From: Bacteroidales bacterium UBA3742
GTDB lineage: Bacteria > Bacteroidota > Bacteroidia > Bacteroidales > Paludibacteraceae
Length of the DNA: 8,736 nucleotides
Direction: 5' to 3'
Assembly (NCBI GenBank): GCA_002371785.1
Contig: DFGU01000059.1
Coordinates: forward strand, 1-8,736
The position numbers and the translations under genes are program-made. Shown in pieces: positions 1-6,600 of the stretch. The notes beneath the pieces are model-generated. The model worked only from the letters and a program-made list of their open reading frames with translations, did no database searches and was not told where the DNA came from. How positions within the stretch are numbered: the first letter of the stretch is position 1; every line of letters starts with the position of its first letter.

Positions 1-263
1 AGTGGTTTGCCGTCGAACTGAGCGAAGAGAACAAGCGCCAGTTCTTCATCCCCCGCGGATTTGCCCACGGATTCTCCGTACTGAGCGAGCAGGCCATCTT
101 CACCTACAAGTGCGACAACCTCTACCATCCCGAGGCCGACGGCGGTATTCTCCTTAATGATCCCGACCTGGCCATCGACTGGCAGATCCCCGAGGAGCTG
201 CGCATCATCAGTGCTAAGGATACCAAACATCCGTTGCTGAAGGAATTGGACAATCCCTTCTAA
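1..263 (+). CDS. rfbC: dTDP-4-dehydrorhamnose 3,5-epimerase, C-terminal part (5' end outside window)
   Basis: This is the last 86 codons of an RmlC-type epimerase; the first complete codon is at position 3 and the TAA stop is at 261-263. The enzyme epimerises C3 and C5 of dTDP-4-dehydro-6-deoxy-D-glucose, the third step of dTDP-L-rhamnose synthesis in the cytoplasm. Visible family marks are PRGFAHGFSVLSE (fragment residues 18-30), YKCDNLYHPEADGG (35-48), the NDPDLAIDW segment, and ISAKD (69-73). By family knowledge the Asp of ISAKD is the partner of the catalytic His, which lies upstream of the window. The C-terminal length and the ending after a KHPLLKEL-type tail are normal for RmlC. The rfbD gene follows after a 32-nt repeat-rich gap, so the two are almost certainly one operon. 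Identification is firm; only the N-terminal half is unseen. Confidence 0.95.
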   Translation, partial: WFAVELSEENKRQFFIPRGFAHGFSVLSEQAIFTYKCDNLYHPEADGGILLNDPDLAIDWQIPEELRIISAKDTKHPLLKELDNPF

Positions 264-298
264 ATGAGAAAATAAGAAAATGTAAAAATGTAAAAATG
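261..298 (+). repeat. A-rich short tandem-repeat tract, rfbC-rfbD junction (AAATG core)
   Basis: The 38 nt from the rfbC stop codon to the rfbD start codon can be split into five 7-8 nt units that resemble TAAAAATG. The last two units (283-290 and 291-298) are identical octamers. The first unit begins with the TAA stop of rfbC and the last ends with the ATG of rfbD. The tract contains no Shine-Dalgarno sequence. It creates several start-stop mini-ORFs: ATG at 264 ending at TAA 273-275 (Met-Arg-Lys), and two ATG-TAA pairs at 280-285 and 288-293. It may help translation restart on rfbD; that role is inferred. Confidence 0.75.
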
Positions 299-1150
299 AC
301 TATTTTGATCACAGGTGCCAATGGCCAACTGGGCAACGAGATGCGCGTACTCAATACTGCACATCCTGACCACCGATATTTCTTTACTGACGTGGAGGAA
401 CTGGATATCACGTGCCGTGAAGCGGTATTGGACTTTGTGCGTACGAATGCCATCGACCTCATCGTCAATTGCGCTGCCTATACCAATGTCGATCGGGCGG
501 AGGAGGACGAACCTACGGCTCTGCGCATCAATGCCGATGCAGTGGCCAACTTGGCCGCTACCGGCGTGCGTATTATTCATATCTCTACCGACTACGTCTT
601 CTCCGGCAACGAACACCGCCCTTGCCGCGAGGACGATCCCGTGGCGCCGCGTACTGCCTATGGCCGTACCAAACTGGCGGGTGAGCAACAACTCTTGTCC
701 CTCTGCCCCGAGGCTGTCATACTGCGTACCGCGTGGCTGTACTCTACCTACGGCAACAACTTCGTCAAGACCATGATCCGTCTCGGTCACGAGAAACCCG
801 AACTGGGCGTCGTCTTCGATCAGATAGGTACCCCTACCTATGCAGCCGACCTGGCTGCGGCTATCTTTACGGTTATTGAGGCCGATCAGTGGCATCCGGG
901 TATCTACCATTTCACCAACGAGGGCGTCTGCTCTTGGTACGATTTCACGTTGGCTATCCACGACCTGGCCGGTATCCACTCGTGCCAGGTGCGTCCGATC
1001 CTCTCGTCCGAATACCAATATAAGACTCCACGTCCGCACTACAGCGTACTCGACAAGTCCCGGTTCAAGCAGACCTTTGGCGTCTCCATCCCCTACTGGC
1101 TCGACGGCCTAAAACGCTGCATAAAATTGTTAAATGACTCCCGCAGCTAA
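296..1150 (+). CDS. rfbD: dTDP-4-dehydrorhamnose reductase
   Basis: This 284-residue short-chain dehydrogenase-like enzyme (RmlD) reduces dTDP-4-dehydro-L-rhamnose to dTDP-L-rhamnose with NAD(P)H, the last step of the pathway, in the cytoplasm. The N-terminus carries the nucleotide-binding glycine motif TGANGQLG (residues 6-13). STDYVFSG (97-104) holds the conserved Thr-Asp-Tyr, and YGRTKLAGE (122-130) holds the catalytic Tyr122 and Lys126 of the YxxxK motif. RTAWLYSTYGNNFVKTM (144-160) and DQIGTPTYAADLA are further RmlD signatures. Length matches the usual 280-300 residues. The ATG at 296 puts the glycine motif at the normal distance from the N-terminus, and it is formed by the last unit of the upstream A-rich repeat. 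The order rfbC then rfbD is common in rhamnose operons. The TAA stop opens another repeat tract. Confidence 0.97.
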   Translation: MTILITGANGQLGNEMRVLNTAHPDHRYFFTDVEELDITCREAVLDFVRTNAIDLIVNCAAYTNVDRAEEDEPTALRINADAVANLAATGVRIIHISTDYVFSGNEHRPCREDDPVAPRTAYGRTKLAGEQQLLSLCPEAVILRTAWLYSTYGNNFVKTMIRLGHEKPELGVVFDQIGTPTYAADLAAAIFTVIEADQWHPGIYHFTNEGVCSWYDFTLAIHDLAGIHSCQVRPILSSEYQYKTPRPHYSVLDKSRFKQTFGVSIPYWLDGLKRCIKLLNDSRS

Positions 1151-1185
1151 ATGCGAAAATGAGTAAATATGAAAATGAGTAAATG
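1148..1185 (+). repeat. A-rich short tandem-repeat tract, rfbD-DUF2461 junction (AAATG core)
   Basis: This tract again runs from the upstream TAA stop (1148-1150) to the downstream ATG (1183-1185). It contains a perfect 14-nt direct repeat, GAAAATGAGTAAAT, at 1155-1168 and 1171-1184 (period 16 nt, two 8-nt units). The second copy overlaps the DUF2461 start codon. Mini-ORFs are nested in it: ATG 1151 ends at TGA 1160-1162 (Met-Arg-Lys), ATG 1159 ends at TAA 1180-1182, and ATG 1169 ends at TGA 1184-1186, overlapping the real start. No Shine-Dalgarno sequence is present. Its similarity to the tract at 261-298 suggests a common origin. Confidence 0.78.
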
Positions 1186-1893
1186 AAAGAAATTCTCAAT
1201 TTCTTATCTGAATTGTCGCTCAACAACAACCGTGAGTGGTTTGCGGCAAACAAGGAGTGGTACCAGCGCTGCTACGCCCGTTATGTCGAGTTCTCGGCTG
1301 AGTATATACGGCGTCTCTCCGAACTTGATCCTACGCTTGCCGGCCTACCACCCAAGGACTGCATATGGCGAATCTACCGCGATGTACGCTTCTCCCACGA
1401 CAAGCGTCCGTACAAGGAGTGGTTCGGTGTCTTTCCCGCTACGGGCGTTCCCGGACAACCCCGCACCTGGGGCAAGCATTCGCAACGCGGCGGCTACTAT
1501 ATGCACCTCCAGCCCGGTCGGTGTATGTTTGCGGCCGGTATATGGGATCCGGGGAAGGAACTGCTCAGCGCTCTGCGCAAGGAGATAGAGGCTAACTACG
1601 AGGAGGTCGAGGCGATTATGGGCACAAAGGAATGGCAGAAGTATTTCGGTCAGGATTTTGACTCGGAGTGGGGTGTACTCAAGAAAGCACCGGCCGGCTT
1701 CGATCCCGACTTCATCCATATCGACTGGCTTCGGCATAAGACCTTCACTGTCAGCACACCGCTCACCGATGCCGAGGTCTGTGCGCCCGACTTTATGGAT
1801 CATCTTATCGATATATGTGTTGCGGCCAAACCGATGAACGACTTTTTAAATTATACCTTCGAGGAATACGGCGAGTTCCCCTCCCGCTGTTAA
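1183..1893 (+). CDS. DUF2461 family protein (TIGR02453-like)
   Basis: This is a 236-residue cytoplasmic protein with no signal peptide or membrane segment. It shows the whole DUF2461 pattern: the N-terminus MKEILNFLSELSLNNNREWF, then IWRIYRDVRFSHDKRPYKEW (61-80), GGYYMHLQPG (103-112), FAAGIWDP (116-123), and a C-terminal block around KKAPAGFDPDFIHIDWLRHK (167-186). Length is typical of the family (about 220-240). The biochemical function of DUF2461 is not known to me and I assign none. The start at 1183 is preferred because family members begin a few residues before the LxFLxxLxxNNxREWF block, and the ATG lies in an A-rich leader. It follows rfbD at 32 nt in the same direction, so it may be co-transcribed with the rhamnose genes, but a functional link is not evident. 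Confidence 0.9.
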   Translation: MKEILNFLSELSLNNNREWFAANKEWYQRCYARYVEFSAEYIRRLSELDPTLAGLPPKDCIWRIYRDVRFSHDKRPYKEWFGVFPATGVPGQPRTWGKHSQRGGYYMHLQPGRCMFAAGIWDPGKELLSALRKEIEANYEEVEAIMGTKEWQKYFGQDFDSEWGVLKKAPAGFDPDFIHIDWLRHKTFTVSTPLTDAEVCAPDFMDHLIDICVAAKPMNDFLNYTFEEYGEFPSRC

Positions 1894-1926
1894 ATCGTAC
1901 ATCGTAAATCGTCAAATCGTAAATCT
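1891..1926 (+). repeat. Heptamer tandem-repeat tract between DUF2461 and tRNA-Arg (AAATC core)
   Basis: Five units of about 7 nt resembling TAAATCG lie in tandem. The third unit matches the first exactly, the second has one substitution (ACATC for AAATC), the fourth carries one extra base, and the fifth ends in T. The first unit begins with the TAA stop codon of the DUF2461 gene, and the tract ends 3 nt before the tRNA. The AAATC core differs by one base from the AAATG core of the tracts at 261-298 and 1148-1185, and it is the same core as the tract at 7544-7592. I see no terminator hairpin or clear TAnnTTTG promoter in it. Confidence 0.75.
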
Positions 1927-1929
1927 CTT

Positions 1930-2001
1930 GACCTGATAGTTCAATGGATAGAACGGGGCTCTCCTAAAGCTCAAATCCGGGTTCGATTCCCGGTCGGGTC
2001 A
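1930..2001 (+). tRNA. tRNA-Arg (anticodon CCT)
   Basis: A full 72-nt cloverleaf can be folded by hand, counting the discriminator A at 2001. The acceptor stem pairs GACCTGA with TCGGGTC (one G-T wobble). The D-stem pairs GTTC with GAAC. The anticodon stem pairs GGGCT with AGCTC around the loop CTCCTAA, giving anticodon CCT, which reads the Arg codon AGG. The variable loop is 4 nt, and the T-arm pairs CCGGG with CCCGG around TTCGATT. The 3' CCA is not encoded and must be added after transcription. The gene sits 36 nt after DUF2461 and 35 nt before the OmpA-family gene. No separate promoter or terminator is apparent, so it may be processed from a longer transcript. Confidence 0.95.
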
Positions 2002-2036
2002 CAAAACAACATAATAACTAATAAACACTCAAGACC

Positions 2037-3620
2037 ATGAGAAGCAAATGGCTTATCTTATTCGCACTATGTGCTCCCTTGGCGCTCCAAGCACAGGTGG
2101 ACACCGTGCGTGTATTGCGTTCGGCCGAGTCTCCGGTGCGAACCGATGTGCAACAGCAGCATGTGGCCGTCCAGGACGTCCCTGAGTTGCAATCCACATC
2201 CGATAGTCTGGATATAGTGCGTACTACTACCGTTCGCCACTATACCGACACGTTGACTACCATTATCTCGTCGCCCGACAGCACAGCTAAGCAGCGTGAG
2301 AACATCATCTACTCCGACTCCAGCGACTGGCGCGGACATTACATCCAAGCCTATCTGGGCTTCGGACTCGGGTCGCTTGGCTACCAGCTGAATGATCCCG
2401 ACTGCTACACGCGTGCGGGCTTCAGCACGATGCTCCAGATCCAGTATGCGCAATTCATCACCCGCAACTGGGGTTTTGGTGTCGGACTGTGGTTCACCAA
2501 CTATACCTCGCAAGTCCAGCTCGGCGGTAGCCGCACATGGACCGATCAGGTCGATACTGACCTCGAGCAGCACTACGACCATACGGCTCGCATTGCCAGT
2601 TGGCGTGAACGTGAGACAGGTCATACTATCGGTATCCCCGTATCCGCGCAGTTTCAGTATAAAAAAGACCCTTGGCGTGGCAAACTCTTTGCCGCCCTCG
2701 GACTGGCACCTGCCTTCTCCGTCATCCGCCGCTACCATGTCCAGGAAGCACAGGTTGCCCACTCGGGCTACTATCCCGCTTGGGACCTCACCCTGGAGAA
2801 TGGCGTCCATGAGTTCACTACCCACGACTATAGCAACGAGGCATGGACGCGCGGAAAACTTGATATCCGCCACCAGCTCTCGCTCTTTGCCGACTGCGGC
2901 TACCTGCTGCCTATGACGCCCCAGATTGATTTCTATATCGGTGGCTATTTCAATGTCACGCTCAACGATGCCAACAAGTCCACCAAGCTGTCTCTCGGCT
3001 GGCCCGACAATAAATTTGGCTTCATGGGTGCATACAACAGTGCCTATGCCACTACGCTTGCCGGCGCATCTCATCCCTGGCAGGCGGGCTTCAAAGTCGG
3101 TATCCACTGGCACTATATCGCACCGCCCGTGCATGAGATAGAAGACTACTTCGAGTACTTCACCCGTCGTGATACTACGGTATATCTCATCGCTCGCTAC
3201 GATACTGTGGTTGAGGAACATATCGACACCCTCGTCCGCTCGAATATACGCAAGGCTGCCGAGGAGGTGGAGCGTCTCAACAAGATCTATTTCGACTATG
3301 ATAGCTATGAGCTACGCGAGGAGTCTCGCACTTACCTCACCTCTATCGTCTCTATTCTCAACCGCGTGCCTGAGGCTAAGATATCCATCGATGGTCACGC
3401 TTCTCAGGAGGGTTCGCGTTGGCACAACGAGCGTCTGGCATACCGCCGTGCGAAAGCTGTTGCTGACTACCTCGTAGAGCAGGGTGTAGATGCCGACCGC
3501 GTCATCGTTGCTGGTCACGGCTCGCTCGTACCCAACGACGAGAACGTCAATGGCGAACTCGCGCTCGATCGCCGTGTGGAAGTGAAAGTAGTGGAAGAAG
3601 AAACAGACACCCAAAAATAA
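2037..3620 (+). CDS. OmpA-family outer-membrane beta-barrel protein with peptidoglycan-binding C-terminus
   Basis: This 527-residue exported protein has a signal peptide at residues 1-19 (hydrophobic LILFALCAPLAL, probable cleavage in LQA|Q). A polar Ser/Thr-rich stretch follows to about 98. Residues about 100-362 are rich in alternating aromatic and glycine segments such as YIQAYLGFGLGSLGY, NWGFGVGLWFTNYTS and IDFYIGGYFNVTL, as expected of outer-membrane beta-strands. A linker with a likely helix (KAAEEVERLN) leads to an OmpA/MotB domain at about 415-522: IYFDYDSYEL, IDGHASQEGS (451-460), NERLAYRRAKAVADYL (464-479), AGHGS and LDRRVEV. By family knowledge this domain binds peptidoglycan, so the protein should tie the outer membrane to the wall. 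The N-terminal region is larger than the classic 8-strand OmpA barrel. It lies 12 nt before the large secreted protein. No closer orthologue could be named. Confidence 0.9.
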   Translation: MRSKWLILFALCAPLALQAQVDTVRVLRSAESPVRTDVQQQHVAVQDVPELQSTSDSLDIVRTTTVRHYTDTLTTIISSPDSTAKQRENIIYSDSSDWRGHYIQAYLGFGLGSLGYQLNDPDCYTRAGFSTMLQIQYAQFITRNWGFGVGLWFTNYTSQVQLGGSRTWTDQVDTDLEQHYDHTARIASWRERETGHTIGIPVSAQFQYKKDPWRGKLFAALGLAPAFSVIRRYHVQEAQVAHSGYYPAWDLTLENGVHEFTTHDYSNEAWTRGKLDIRHQLSLFADCGYLLPMTPQIDFYIGGYFNVTLNDANKSTKLSLGWPDNKFGFMGAYNSAYATTLAGASHPWQAGFKVGIHWHYIAPPVHEIEDYFEYFTRRDTTVYLIARYDTVVEEHIDTLVRSNIRKAAEEVERLNKIYFDYDSYELREESRTYLTSIVSILNRVPEAKISIDGHASQEGSRWHNERLAYRRAKAVADYLVEQGVDADRVIVAGHGSLVPNDENVNGELALDRRVEVKVVEEETDTQK

Positions 3621-3624
3621 GGAG
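3619..3624 (+). promoter_or_regulatory. Shine-Dalgarno-like ribosome binding site for the large surface protein
   Basis: AAGGAG overlaps the TAA stop of the OmpA-family gene (3618-3620) and lies 8 nt before the ATG at 3633, which is ideal spacing. Bacteroidota usually start translation without such a site, and no comparable purine block was seen before the other genes here. It supports the start at 3633 and suggests tight coupling of the two envelope genes. Confidence 0.6.
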
Positions 3625-3632
3625 ACAGCCCT

Positions 3633-6600
3633 ATGAAACGTAATATACTGACAATCCTTTTGATGACTTTGGCACTCCATCTTAGCGCCCGTATGTATGT
3701 TCCCGGCGAGGACATCTATGTCAATACCAACCAGACCGCGTTCAACGTATCCGGATCCAACTTCATTTGGAAGAAAGACGGAGCCAAACTCTTCCTCTAT
3801 TTCTTCCAGTCCACCGCGCCCGCTAACAGCGAGTGGGTACAACTCTCGCCTATATGGTCCACCAGCGATATCTATACTGCGCAGCTGGCCGGCACCCATT
3901 CATGGTACGACCGCGTCATCGTGGTTCGCAAGTCTCCTACCGGCACCGCTGGAAACTGGAATGACAAGTGGAACCAAACTTGCGACATCATGATACCCGA
4001 CAACGAGTCCAACTACCTCGATAATTTCGATTGCAACGCTTCCGACCAGTGGAAGACCTATGCGCCGGCAGCTATCTATATCGGTACAAGCGCCTCACAG
4101 GAGGTGGCCGATACCATCCATATCTGCCCCAGTGCACTGGGTCATATCATTGCACTCCATCCGAAGCTCAATAGCGATACCACGGCTTATCTCTATGATC
4201 AAGTCAAGGCGCACGCATGGTATCAATCCACCGATGGTGGTGATACTTGGACCGCCCTTGATACCAAGGCCGGCAGCCTGGCACCGCGTCCCGCTGATGA
4301 CGGACTGACCAAGACGCTCTTCACCACGCTCCCGGCAGCTATACCGCTTGTCGGTATCGACTATTACCTCTATTCGTCCATCCCCGCAGGTCGCCGACTG
4401 GTGCACATCGTTGCTGATGCACCTAAGTGCGTCCTCGACTGCGAGATCACAGCCTTCGAGACGGCTATCTCGGCTGTCAATGCCGACGACAATACCTATA
4501 CCCTGGATGGTATGGTTGCTTTTGGCGAACCCAACGGAAGCCTTGTTATCTCGTGCGACGGCAAGGATACCATTATCGTAAATCCTGTTAGCCCGCAGGC
4601 CTTCTCGCTCCGCGGTGTGCCCGCTGCTAAGCAGAGTGGCGTCAAGACCATGGCCTACGCCTACTTTATGGGAGCCCCTGATGCTTGTCTCGACTCAATC
4701 GAGGTCGATGTGCCCGATGCTACCCAGACGGTGCAGCATTACCAAGTTGATTCCCTCACCGGACGCGATATTTACCTGGATGCCCACGATGCAGATCCGG
4801 CCAACGACTTCGTATGGATCGTTGTGGACAACAAGACCGGCTTCCGCACCGAATATACACCGACCAACACCCCGGGCCTGACCCAGACCTTCCATATCGA
4901 TCCCTTCCTGGTGGATGACTCCGTTACCATTATATACAAGGAGTATTACCCCGTTACGGGCACTATGAGCAACCTTATCTCGAATGGTAACTACGAGGAC
5001 GAGACCGTGGACTATGGTGCCTATGGCCAAGTCAGCAAGATTAGCGACTACAATTTCTGGGGAATCTTCCCGCAGACTGCTACTGCGGCTGTCAACTTCT
5101 ATAGTGATACGCTCGCTGGCGGCACCAACCCCGACAAACTCGATGAGAACGGATTTGCTGTCGTACGCAACTCCAGCAAGTTCTACTATACCTATGCCGA
5201 CATGACGGCGCGTGAGGGAAACAACTTCGCCCTGATTGATGCCAAGGCCGGTGAGGAGGGTGCTAACAAGCGTGCATGGTTTGCCTCTACCGCTACCAAT
5301 CCGAACCTCAAGCTCAAAAAGGGTACTACCTACGTACTCTCCTTCTGGGCGGCCAATATCAATAACTACGGCGAGATGGACAATGCGGCCCGCTTCGTAT
5401 TCCGCATCCGCAACAATACCACCGGCCGCTATACCGACTCTCGCGTGCTCGACCTGAGTAAGAACGAGTTCCGTAACAATCTCTGGCACCAATGCTCCCA
5501 GATCTTCACCGCCGACGAGGACTGCGATGATGTGACCATCTCTGTGGTCAACCTCAACAACCGTCCGCTCACTATTGGCAACGACTTCGGTCTGGACGAC
5601 ATCCAGTTCCATCCGATCTCCAGTGTCTCGCTCATCGTCAAGTCCTACCAGGAGTTCCAGGTGTATGCCCACGAACCCAAGGTGGATGCCTTCACCGCCT
5701 TGGTCGTACCTATCGACTGCGACGGTGCGCCCAACTATACGGTTAAGATGCACGTCGAGTACCAGAACCCCGATGGCGACCTCACCATCCACGACAAGAC
5801 GACCGACACCTATTATACCTACACCCTGCCTCCGGTCAGCTACGACACCAAGGCTGTCCTCGATACGCCTATCGTTGTCTCTGGTCTGGTGCCCGCCAAT
5901 CATGAGTGGGAAGCCTATTTCCAAAATTGGCCAACAGCCAAGCGTACTTTTACCACCACGGCGCCCACTATTCCGACATCCGACACGCTCAATTTCTACT
6001 TTACTCCTGTCGTATGCGGTATGATCAAGACGGCAGTCAACTTCGACCTTGCCTATACCAACCAGCAGGGCAACCTGACCTTCTGGGTTGATGACCTTTC
6101 GCCTCAGATAGCTCTTTATTCGATTGCCCAGACCACACCAGATACGCTTCGCGCTCTCTCCTTCCCGGGCGTACCGGCTGATGGACGCGACGACCATGTG
6201 CTCCATGTCTCCTTTGACGGACCTAATAGTTGCATTAAGTCCTATCCGCTCGCTACGGCACCTTATACGCCGACGATCACCAGTGTTGTGCTGAGCGGCG
6301 TACCTGAAGAAGTGCAGTGCTCGGTGACCGAATATGACGTCACTATCGACGTCACCACGCCTTACGATGCTACAGGACGCCAGATAGTGCTCACCTATAC
6401 AGACATCGGACCCGTCAGCGATACCATTATCGCTACCGGCACTTCTACACGCGTCGTGCGCACGTTCCATAATATAAACGGTATGGTTCAGACCATCATG
6501 GCTGCCTATGCCGCTACGCCTGGATGTGTTGTCATGAGTGATGCCTTCTATCCGCCTACGCGCCTCAGCTGCGAGCGACTGGATACCACCCTCTGCGAGG

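Noticed and set aside
260..1039. A 259-codon open frame on the - strand opposite rfbD.
   Set aside because: rfbD is unambiguous on the + strand and the antisense product shows no family features.
1930..2001. tRNA as an integration site with an adjacent mobile element.
   Set aside because: No integrase, no duplicated tRNA 3' end and no composition change downstream was seen in the window.
2067..3221. A 384-codon open frame on the - strand opposite the OmpA-family gene.
   Set aside because: It is the antisense shadow of a gene with signal peptide and OmpA motifs; no recognisable protein pattern or promoter supports it.
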